Positions 46,524 through 54,552 of a DNA stretch of 64,000 nucleotides are shown here, one piece after another. Location: positions 1,875,501 to 1,939,500 of the forward strand of contig NZ_CP116005.1 of assembly GCF_027941835.1 (NCBI RefSeq), written 5' to 3'. The first letter of the stretch is position 1; every line of letters starts with the position of its first letter. The translations under genes were made by a program, and so were the position numbers. The notes beneath the pieces were generated by a model that saw only the letters and a program-made list of their open reading frames with translations, was not told the DNA's origin and did no database searches. This DNA is from Sphingosinicella microcystinivorans (GTDB taxonomy: Bacteria > Pseudomonadota > Alphaproteobacteria > Sphingomonadales > Sphingomonadaceae).

Positions 46524-49352
46524 ATGATACTGACGACGCGTGTGGAGCCGCCGTGTGGATCGCAGGTCCGTTCGGCGCCGTGGGGCAGGGCGATGGAAGT
46601 GGCGGTGCGGGCCGCGCTCCTGTCCGGCGGCCTTCCGGTGATGCTTTCGGTCTTCGTCCATCCCGCCAGCGCGCAGGACGCACAGGCCGGAGAGGCCGGA
46701 AAAAGCGAAGACATCGTCGTCACGGCATCGCGCATCACGCGCAGCGGCTTCACCGCCCCGACGCCCACCACGATGCTGGATGCCGACAACGTCGTGCTTC
46801 AGGGCGCGTCGACCCTCACCGAGGCGGTCAACCAGATCCCGTCCTTCCTTCCGAACACGACGCCGGCGACGGCCGGGAACAGCACGGCCACCGCCGGCGC
46901 CAACTTCCTGAACCTGCGCGGCATCGGCGCGCCGCGCACGCTGGTGCTGGTCAACGGCCGCCGGTTCGTGCCCTCGGCGACGCAGGCGGCGATCGCGGGA
47001 ACGGTGGACGTCAATCTTATCCCGCAGGCGCTGATCGACAGGGTGGAGGTGGTGACGGGCGGCGCGTCCGCCGCATGGGGTTCCGATGCCGTCGCCGGTG
47101 TCGTCAACTTCATCCTCGACCGCGACCAGAAAGGCCTGGAAGTCGGGCTTCAGGCGGGGATCAGCAGCCGGGGCGACAACGCGGAGACGCAGGTTTCGGC
47201 GCGCTGGGGAACGGATTTTGCGGACGGCCGCGGGCATTTCGTGATCTCGGGCGAATATTTCGACAGCCGCGGCATCCTCAACCAGCAGGACCGGAAATGG
47301 GGCGCCGAAGGCTGGCAGGTGTTCGTCAATCCGCTGTATACGCCGACCAACGGTGAGCCCGCGCGCATTCTTTCCGCAGACGTCCACCAGTCCAACCGGA
47401 CGGAAGGCGGCCTCATCCTCACCGCGGGGCCGCTGCGCTACCTTCAGTTCGGTCCGGGCGGCACGGTTTCACCGTTCGCGACCGGCAGCTATCTCGGCTC
47501 GACCTACATGGTCGGGGGAGACGGCATCAATCAGGGCAAATACATCTCGCTGGTGACGCCGCACCGCCGCCGCAGCCTCTACGCGATGTTCGACTACGAC
47601 ATCGCCGACAATGTCCGCCTGTCGCTCGAAGGCTCCTATGCGCGGTCGACGAGCAACAACGAGACGACGGCATCGTTCAGCCTGTCGCCCTACACGATCA
47701 CGCAGCAGAACGCGTTCCTTCCGGACGCGGTCCGCGGCACGATGCTGACGAACGGCATCACCCAGTTCCAGATGGGCCGGATCAATACCGACTTCGGCTA
47801 TATCACCACCGATCTCGACGCCAAGGTGTATCGCGCGGTCGCCTCCCTCGACGGCAACTTCGGCGACACGTGGCGATGGTCGGCCTATTACACCTATGGC
47901 GAGACCCGGCGTCTCGACAGGTCGCTCGGCAATGTCGTCAACGCCCGCCTGGCGGCGGCGATCGATTCCATCGTCGATCCGGTAACCGAACAGCCGGTGT
48001 GCCGAAACCTCGCGACCAACCCGGGCTGCGTTCCCATCAACCTGTTCGGCTACGGCTCGCCCTCGGCGGCGGCGATCGACTATGTGACCGAGGATCAGGT
48101 CGTCGCCTCCAAGATCCGGCAGCACGCGGCCGCGCTCGACTTTTCGGGGGAACCCTTCTCGACGTGGGCCGGGGCGGTCTCCCTCGCCTTCGGCATCGAG
48201 TATCGCCGCGAATCCGTGAGGTCCGTCGCCGACGCGATCTCTCTCGCCAACGGCTTCATGATCGGAAACCCCAAGAGCCTCGCGGGGCACTACGACGTCA
48301 AGGAGGCCTATGCCGAGGCCGTGGTGCCGCTGCTGCGCGACGTGCCGTTCGCACGGCTTCTCGAGCTCAACGGCGCGGTGCGCTACACCGACTACAGCAC
48401 CGGCGCGAGCGTGACGACGTGGAAGCTCGGCGGCACCTACGTGCCGACGGACGGGCTGAAGCTGCGCGGCACGCTCTCCCGCGACATCCGCGCGGCGAAC
48501 CTCACCGAGATGTTCAGCATCTCCGGCCTGAGCTTCGCCAATGTCCGCGATCCGCGCGACGGCTCGTCGCCTTTCATCAGCTCGCTGAGCGCAGGCAATC
48601 CCGGGCTCGCGCCCGAGAAGGCCGATACGTGGACGGCGGGCGTCGTGCTCGAGCCGGCGATGCTGCCCGGGCTGCGCCTCTCGGTCGACTACTACGACAT
48701 CGACATCAGCGGCGCGATCGGCACGCTGACGACGCAGAACATCATCGACCGCTGCTTCATCGGCGGCGCCGCGCAGCTCTGCGACCTGATCGAACTCAAT
48801 CCCGACACCAGCATCCGGCACGTCAACAACTTCTTCGTCAATATCCAGACCGTGCAGACACGCGGCGTCGACGCGGAACTCGCCTATCGAACCGCGCTGG
48901 GGTCGGACAGCCTCAGCGTCCGCCTGCTCGGCACCTACGTCGCCGATCTTGTCACCGGCGACGGCGTCACCTCGGTCGACCGCGCCGGGCAGGCGCAGGG
49001 AACCGGCGTGCCGCACTGGACGGGGCTGGCGAATATCGTCTACGCCACCGGTCCGCTGTCGCTGGGCGTATCGGGCCGCTATGTCGGCGGCGGCGCGTTC
49101 GACGTGACGTTCGGGCCGAACGACATCAACGACAACAGCATATCCGGCCGTTTCTACATCAACCTCTCCGCGCAGTACGACATCGGCCGGGGCGACGGCT
49201 GGACGATGGAACTGTACGGCGCCGTGAAGAACCTGCTGGACAAGGACCCGCCCATCGTCGGCTCGACCTTCCAGGCGCCGTTCGCGACCAACGGCGCGCT
49301 CTACGACATGGTCGGCCGCTATTTCACCGTCGGGGCGCGGGTGAGGTTCTGA
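46524..49352 (+). CDS. TonB-dependent outer-membrane receptor (module A)
   Basis: A 942-residue receptor of the large, sphingomonad/xanthomonad-rich class. The ATG at 46524 has a GAGAGAGGGGG ribosome site and is preferred to a TTG at 46458. The plug begins SEDIVVTASRITRSGF and contains LRGIGAPRTLVLVNGRRFVP and VEVVTGGASAAWGSDAVAG; the barrel ends in GARVRF. Receptors of this class often import sugars, peptides or other organic substrates. It is divergent from the penicillin acylase and probably feeds it. Confidence 0.93.
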   Translation: MILTTRVEPPCGSQVRSAPWGRAMEVAVRAALLSGGLPVMLSVFVHPASAQDAQAGEAGKSEDIVVTASRITRSGFTAPTPTTMLDADNVVLQGASTLTEAVNQIPSFLPNTTPATAGNSTATAGANFLNLRGIGAPRTLVLVNGRRFVPSATQAAIAGTVDVNLIPQALIDRVEVVTGGASAAWGSDAVAGVVNFILDRDQKGLEVGLQAGISSRGDNAETQVSARWGTDFADGRGHFVISGEYFDSRGILNQQDRKWGAEGWQVFVNPLYTPTNGEPARILSADVHQSNRTEGGLILTAGPLRYLQFGPGGTVSPFATGSYLGSTYMVGGDGINQGKYISLVTPHRRRSLYAMFDYDIADNVRLSLEGSYARSTSNNETTASFSLSPYTITQQNAFLPDAVRGTMLTNGITQFQMGRINTDFGYITTDLDAKVYRAVASLDGNFGDTWRWSAYYTYGETRRLDRSLGNVVNARLAAAIDSIVDPVTEQPVCRNLATNPGCVPINLFGYGSPSAAAIDYVTEDQVVASKIRQHAAALDFSGEPFSTWAGAVSLAFGIEYRRESVRSVADAISLANGFMIGNPKSLAGHYDVKEAYAEAVVPLLRDVPFARLLELNGAVRYTDYSTGASVTTWKLGGTYVPTDGLKLRGTLSRDIRAANLTEMFSISGLSFANVRDPRDGSSPFISSLSAGNPGLAPEKADTWTAGVVLEPAMLPGLRLSVDYYDIDISGAIGTLTTQNIIDRCFIGGAAQLCDLIELNPDTSIRHVNNFFVNIQTVQTRGVDAELAYRTALGSDSLSVRLLGTYVADLVTGDGVTSVDRAGQAQGTGVPHWTGLANIVYATGPLSLGVSGRYVGGGAFDVTFGPNDINDNSISGRFYINLSAQYDIGRGDGWTMELYGAVKNLLDKDPPIVGSTFQAPFATNGALYDMVGRYFTVGARVRF

Positions 49353-49504
49353 TCCCGTCGTCCTGCCGGTCCCGGAGATCGGGGCGGGCCCGCTCTTGCC
49401 TGTTGAGCCTGCCGGACATCCCGGCATAGATTGCGGCGCCGGTTCCCGCATAGGGTTGATCGGACTTGGGAGCGGTCCGGCTCGGCATGGCGGGAGGGTA
49501 TGGC

Positions 49505-51880
49505 TTGACCAGAGGAATCCGGGCTTTCGCGGTATTCGCGGCCGCGCTGTCGGCGACGGCCTTGCAGGCGGAGCCCGTCGCCGAGAACTGGCAGGTCCGC
49601 GGCCTCGAGGCCCCGGCGGAGATCATCGTCGATCGCTGGGGGCTGGCCCATATCTACGCGGGGAGCGCCCGGGACGCCTATTTCCTCCAGGGCTACAACG
49701 TCGCGCGCGACCGGCTGTGGCAGATCGACCTGTGGCGCAAGCGCGGGCTCGGGCTGCTGTCGGAAAGCTTCGGAGAGGCCTATGTGAAGCAGGACCGCGC
49801 CGCGCGCCTGTTCCTGTATCGCGGCGACATGGCGGGCGAGTGGCGTCGCTACGCGCCGGGCGCGCGCGGCAACTACGAGGCTTTCGCCGCCGGCATCAAC
49901 GCCTATGTCGATGAAGCGCTGGCCGGCAGGAAACCGATGCCGGCGGAATTCGCGCTTACGGGCAGCAAGCCCGCGCATTGGCGCGCGGAGGACGTGGTTC
50001 GTATCCGCAGCCACGCGCTGGCGCTCAACGCGCGCTCCGAAGTGCAGCGCGCGCGCCTGATCTGCAAGGGCGGGGTCGAGGCCGATCGCTTCAACCAGCG
50101 CCTCTATCCCGGCCATACGCCTCGGGTGCCCGAAGGTCTCGATCCGTGCTCCATCGACGCGGACGTCATGGACGAATACGCGCTGGCCACCGGCCCTGTC
50201 GGCTTCGAGGGTCTGGCGAGGCGGGTGGAGGCGTCTTCCGCTGCCCCGGCCGACGATGCGATGGAGGGTTCCAACAACTGGGTCATCGCGGGATCGCGCA
50301 CCACCACCGGCCGGCCGATCCTCGCCAACGATCCGCACCGCGCGCTCACCGTGCCGGGCCTGCGCTACGTGGTGCATATGGAGGCGCCGGGATTGTCGCT
50401 GATCGGTGCCGGGGAGCCGGGGGTGCCCGGCATTTCCTTCGGCCACAACGGCAAGGGCGCCTTCGGCCTCACCATCTTCAGCGCGGATCAGGAAGACGTC
50501 TACGTGTACGAGACGCAGCCGGGCCGCCCCGACACGTATCGGTATCGCGGCCGCTGGGAGAAGATGCGCGTCGTCCGGGAAACGATCCCGGTCAAGGGCG
50601 GGAAGCCGGTCACGGTGGAGCTTCCCTTCACCCGGCACGGCCCCGTCATCCATCGAAGCGCCGAGCGCAATCGCGCCTACGCGGTCCGCTCCGTCTGGTC
50701 GGAGCCCGGAACATCGGCCTATGCGGCGGCCTCGTGGCTTGCAGGCGCATCGGGCTGGGACGATTTCAGGACGGCCGCGGATCATTGGGGCACGCCGCCG
50801 CTCAACCTGATCTGGGCCGATCCGGGCGGCGCGATCGGCTGGGCGGCCGCGGGCCTGACGCCGGTCAGGCGCAACTGGGACGGGCTGCTGCCTGTTCCCG
50901 GCGACGGGCGCTACGAATGGGACGGTATGCTCGCGCCGCGCCGCCTGCCCAGCGTCAGGGACCCCGCCGGGGGCTGGATCGCCACTGCAAACGAGATGAA
51001 CCTGCCGGCCGGCTATCCCGCGGATGTGCCGATCGGCTTCGAATTCGCCGACCCCAGCCGGTCGCATCGGCTTGTGCAGCTTTTTTCCGGCAAGGACCGC
51101 TTCTCCGTGGCGGACGCGGCGGCGATGCAGATGGACACGCGCGATCTCTCGGCGCTGCGGCTCGTCGCCTTGCTCAGCGACATGCAGGGCTGGGATGCCG
51201 ACAGCGCGCTGGCGCTGCGCCTGCTGAGGGAATGGGACGGCGATGCCCGCGCGGACAGCGCGGCCGCCGCGATCGCGGCGACATGGCTGGCGTCGCATCT
51301 GGGGCGCACGCTGGTCGCCCATGTCGTCCGGCCGGAAGCGCAGCCGCTGGTCCAGCGCGCGTCGGCCGATGCCGCGCTCCATGCCCTCGAAACGAACGAC
51401 CCGCTGCTCGGCCCCGATGCCGCCGCCACGACCCGGAGGGTGCTGAAGGAGAGCCTGACGGCCACTCTGGAGGACCTTCGGCACCGGCTTGGCCCGCACA
51501 TGGAAAGCTGGACGTGGGGCGCCGTGCACAAGCTCGAACTGAAGCCCGCTGTCGGCTTGCTCCTCCGCCCCGATGAGCTTGAGGCCGTGACCGTCGGACC
51601 GCAGCCTGTCGGCGGCTCGGGAACGACCGTTGCACTGGCATCGCCGGGCAAGGACCTCGCCGCCGTCCACGGTCCCTCGGTTCGCATCGTCATGGATGTC
51701 GGCGACTGGGACAGGTCGGTGTTCATGAACATGCCCGGCCAGTCGGCGGACCCGTCGAGTCCGCACTACCGCGATTTCCTGCCCGGGTGGCTCGAAGGCC
51801 GCTTCGCCCCGCTGACCTATACGCGCCCGGCCGTCGAAAAGGCGGCCGGGCGCGTGATCAGCCTGACCCCCGCGCGTTGA
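49505..51880 (+). CDS. Penicillin acylase-family Ntn hydrolase (module B)
   Basis: A 791-residue precursor. The TTG start at 49505 is chosen because GGGAGGG lies 7 bp upstream and the protein then opens with a clean signal peptide (FAVFAAALSATALQAEP); an ATG at 49487 is the alternative. The predicted beta-chain nucleophile is Ser256 in EGSNNWVIAGSRT, with the family stretches EIIVDRWGLAHIYA, LQGYNVARDRLWQIDLWRKR and ANDPHRALTVPG. It is related to the module A enzyme but is not a close copy, so the acyl preference may differ. It follows the module A receptor by about 150 bp on the same strand. Confidence 0.92.
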   Translation: MTRGIRAFAVFAAALSATALQAEPVAENWQVRGLEAPAEIIVDRWGLAHIYAGSARDAYFLQGYNVARDRLWQIDLWRKRGLGLLSESFGEAYVKQDRAARLFLYRGDMAGEWRRYAPGARGNYEAFAAGINAYVDEALAGRKPMPAEFALTGSKPAHWRAEDVVRIRSHALALNARSEVQRARLICKGGVEADRFNQRLYPGHTPRVPEGLDPCSIDADVMDEYALATGPVGFEGLARRVEASSAAPADDAMEGSNNWVIAGSRTTTGRPILANDPHRALTVPGLRYVVHMEAPGLSLIGAGEPGVPGISFGHNGKGAFGLTIFSADQEDVYVYETQPGRPDTYRYRGRWEKMRVVRETIPVKGGKPVTVELPFTRHGPVIHRSAERNRAYAVRSVWSEPGTSAYAAASWLAGASGWDDFRTAADHWGTPPLNLIWADPGGAIGWAAAGLTPVRRNWDGLLPVPGDGRYEWDGMLAPRRLPSVRDPAGGWIATANEMNLPAGYPADVPIGFEFADPSRSHRLVQLFSGKDRFSVADAAAMQMDTRDLSALRLVALLSDMQGWDADSALALRLLREWDGDARADSAAAAIAATWLASHLGRTLVAHVVRPEAQPLVQRASADAALHALETNDPLLGPDAAATTRRVLKESLTATLEDLRHRLGPHMESWTWGAVHKLELKPAVGLLLRPDELEAVTVGPQPVGGSGTTVALASPGKDLAAVHGPSVRIVMDVGDWDRSVFMNMPGQSADPSSPHYRDFLPGWLEGRFAPLTYTRPAVEKAAGRVISLTPAR

Positions 51881-51907
51881 ACCCGGGCCGGCGCGCGCCT
51901 GCCCTCG

Positions 51908-53551
51908 CTACCGCTTGCCCGCCTTGCCGGGCGGCATGTCCCCGCGTCGCGGAACGAAGCGGCCTGCGGCCACGCCCGTGGGCTTGCCGCCTTCGACGGC
52001 GACCTCGCCGTTGACGATGACGGCGACCATGCCTTCCGCGCGCGCAGCGGGGTTGCCGTAAGTTGATCGGGCGGCGACCTTCGCCGGATCGAAGACGGCG
52101 ATGTCGGCGGCGAGGCCCGGTTTCAGAAAGCCCCGGTCGGCGAGGCGGAGATGCTCGGCGGGCAGGCCGGACATCTTCCGCACGGCTTCGGCCAGCGGGA
52201 AAAGCCCCAGATCGCGGCTGTAGTGGCCGAGCACGCGGGCGAAGCTGCCCGTCGCGCGCGGATGATAGCCCATGATGTCGATTTCGGCTCCCTCGGGCGC
52301 GCTGTAGCCGCCGTCGCTCGCGATCATCACCCACGGCTGGACCATGAGTTTCTGCACGTCGGCCTCGTCGATCGTGCCGAGCGTGATGAGCAGCGAGTCG
52401 GGCTGGTCCTCGACGAGCCGGGCGACGAGGTCGAACGGCTCCATCCCCCACGCCTTCGCCAGCAGCTCTATGTTCTGGTCCACGAGTTCGGGCGCGCCCG
52501 GCGCATCGACGATTCGCATGTTGCCGTAGCCGACGGCCTTGACCCACGAGAACCCGCCCGCCTCGCCGTGCTCGGTCGCTTCGCGGACGGCGGCGCGCTG
52601 TTTCGGGTCCTTGAGCGCGGCGCGGACCTCGGCCGCGGGCGGCATGTCCTTGCGGCCCGGCAGGACGAAGATGCCGCTCAGGGGGCCGGTGGCCGCCCCG
52701 TCGTAGGGGTACTGGTCGGCGACGACCTCCTGCCCCGCGGCGCGGGCTTCCTCGACCGCCGCGATCACGTCGCCGATGCGGCCCCTGTTGATGAGGCCGG
52801 TCGCCTTCAGGTGCCCGAGCTTCGCCGGGATGCCGGCCCGCCGCCCGATCTCGATGGCTTCCTTTTCGGATTTCAGCATCTGCAGGGACGGGTCGCGCGT
52901 GTGCAGATCGTAGGTGCCGCCGAACGGCTTCACGGCGTCCGCCAGCGCCACGATCTCGTCCGTATCGCTGAACATGCCGGGGTCGTACATCAGCCCGGTC
53001 GACAGGCCGACGCAGCCCATCTCCATGCCCTCGCGCACCAGCGCGGCCATCGCCGCTGTTTCGGCCGCGTTCGCCGGGCGCTGGATGCCGGGCATGACCT
53101 GCGCGCGGATGCCGTTGTGGCCGACATAGCAGCCGTAGTTGACGCCCGAGCCGCGCGTCTGGAGCTGTGCCGTGCGCTGCCTGATCTGCTCCGGGGAATA
53201 ATAGCCGTCCGGGCCGAGCAGGATCGTCGTCACGCCCTGCAGCAGGTCCTGATCGTCGAGCATCGGCCCCGGGCGATCTTCGAGGCCGAAATCGACGTGG
53301 TTGTGCGCGTCGATGAAGCCGGGGGCGACGGCAAGGCCGCGCGCCTCGATGATCTTCGCCGCGCTGCCGCGCACGCGCTTGCCCACGGCGGCGATCTTTC
53401 CGCCGCTGACGGCGACGTCGCCGACATAGCCGGGCCGTCCCGACCCGTCGTAGATCGTGCCGCCGCGGATCAGCAGGTCGTAGTCGCCGGCAGCGGCGGT
53501 CGGGGTTGACGCAACCAGCATTCCCAGAGCCAGAAGTGCGGCCTTCGACAT
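51908..53551 (-). CDS. Exported N-acyl-D-amino-acid-deacylase-like amidohydrolase (module B)
   Basis: A 547-residue paralogue of the enzyme at 40196 with long identical stretches (GLSTGLMYDPGMF, VAVAPGFIDAH-like, GVAAGRFVPRR). A signal peptide (about residues 1-21) is cleaved, and no lipobox is present. Metal-site elements are His83/His85 (DAHNH), GTYDLHTRD, LGHLKATG and MIASDGGY. The Cys of classical D-aminoacylases is replaced in QGVTTILLGPDG (Asp115). The ATG at 53551 has a GGGAGGAAA ribosome site. It is divergent from the second XRE-cupin regulator. Confidence 0.9.
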   Translation of the reverse strand: MSKAALLALGMLVASTPTAAAGDYDLLIRGGTIYDGSGRPGYVGDVAVSGGKIAAVGKRVRGSAAKIIEARGLAVAPGFIDAHNHVDFGLEDRPGPMLDDQDLLQGVTTILLGPDGYYSPEQIRQRTAQLQTRGSGVNYGCYVGHNGIRAQVMPGIQRPANAAETAAMAALVREGMEMGCVGLSTGLMYDPGMFSDTDEIVALADAVKPFGGTYDLHTRDPSLQMLKSEKEAIEIGRRAGIPAKLGHLKATGLINRGRIGDVIAAVEEARAAGQEVVADQYPYDGAATGPLSGIFVLPGRKDMPPAAEVRAALKDPKQRAAVREATEHGEAGGFSWVKAVGYGNMRIVDAPGAPELVDQNIELLAKAWGMEPFDLVARLVEDQPDSLLITLGTIDEADVQKLMVQPWVMIASDGGYSAPEGAEIDIMGYHPRATGSFARVLGHYSRDLGLFPLAEAVRKMSGLPAEHLRLADRGFLKPGLAADIAVFDPAKVAARSTYGNPAARAEGMVAVIVNGEVAVEGGKPTGVAAGRFVPRRGDMPPGKAGKR

Positions 53552-53583
53552 GCTATTTCCTCCCTGTACCCGATTTCCAATGC

Positions 53584-53598
53584 TTTCCGATATGGAAA
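53584..53598. promoter_or_regulatory. Operator candidate of module B
   Basis: TTTCCGATATGGAAA has perfect TTTCC/GGAAA arms and lies between the divergent amidohydrolase and XRE-cupin genes. Its TTTCC half equals the half of the module A sites. Further TTTCC-containing stretches occur at 53573 and at 54415-54426 before the receptor gene. Confidence 0.55.
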
Positions 53599-53659
53599 CA
53601 TTGCGCCCTTGGCAATCCGTTGCGATAAGCTTCCGCAAGCAGTCGAAACGGTGAGCACG

Positions 53660-54334
53660 ATGATCGAGCAGGGCGGCCTAGGCCAGAAAATCAAGGCATT
53701 GCGAATGGCCCGGGGCATTCCGCTCAGCGTGATGAGCGAGCGCACCGGCTATTCCGTGTCGGCGCTCTCGAAGATGGAAAACGATCGCCTCGGCCTCACC
53801 TACGACAAGCTGACGCGGCTCACGGGCGCGCTCGGCGTGGATATCGGCAGCCTGTTCACCGACCACGCGCAGACCGCAGTCCATGCCGGCGGCCGCCGCA
53901 GCGTCGCGCGCAAGGGGGAGGGGCGCAACATCCGCACGGGCAGCTACGACTATCTGTATGTCTCGCCGGAGCTCAGCCGCAAGCGCATCGTGCCGATCAA
54001 GGGGCGCGTGCACGCCGCGACGCTGGAGGAGTTCGGCCCGCTGATCCGCCACGACGGCGAGGAGTGGATATACGTGCTCGACGGCGTGCTCGAGGTGCAC
54101 AGCGAGTTCTACGAGCCGGAGATCCTGCATCCGGGGGACAGCATCTACATCGACAGCCGCATGGGCCATGCGTACCTCTCGAAGACGCCCGGGGGCACGG
54201 AAATCATCGCCGTCTGCACCGAGCAGACCGACAGCCTCGTATACGGCGAGTCGCCCGCCGCCGCCGCCGACGACGACGCTATGCCGCCGCGTGCCGCGCG
54301 CAAGCCGCGCTCCGGCAAGTCGAGGGCGCGCTGA
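53660..54334 (+). CDS. XRE-cupin transcriptional regulator (module B)
   Basis: A 224-residue regulator with the helix-turn-helix PLSVMSERTGYSVSALSKME (about residues 21-40) and a cupin domain (HDGEEWIYVLDGVLEVHSEF...HPGDSIYIDSRMGHAY). It adds a basic C-terminal tail (about 30 residues, RAARKPRSGKSRAR) that the module A paralogue lacks and that could add DNA contact. It lies between the module B amidohydrolase and receptor, both likely targets. The small-molecule signal is unknown. Confidence 0.88.
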   Translation: MIEQGGLGQKIKALRMARGIPLSVMSERTGYSVSALSKMENDRLGLTYDKLTRLTGALGVDIGSLFTDHAQTAVHAGGRRSVARKGEGRNIRTGSYDYLYVSPELSRKRIVPIKGRVHAATLEEFGPLIRHDGEEWIYVLDGVLEVHSEFYEPEILHPGDSIYIDSRMGHAYLSKTPGGTEIIAVCTEQTDSLVYGESPAAAADDDAMPPRAARKPRSGKSRAR

Positions 54335-54552
54335 TCCCGCGCCGCAGGACCTCTTTTTCGGGGAATGATGACAAAGCGCTGCATTCGACGCCTTCCCGCC
54401 ATGCACGGGCCGCGTTTCCGTATTTCCAAAACAGAAATATTATTGACATGAAATAAACATTTGCTAGTTCTGGGACAGGGATGGCCCGAACGGGTCTGGG
54501 ATGCGATGCGTCGCCGCAAGGCGGTCCATTCGCAAATGTGGGGGACTGGCAG

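Noticed and set aside
49319-51766. 815-codon minus-strand frame opposite the second penicillin acylase
   Set aside because: Shadow frame; the sense gene carries the GSNNW nucleophile motif and family order.
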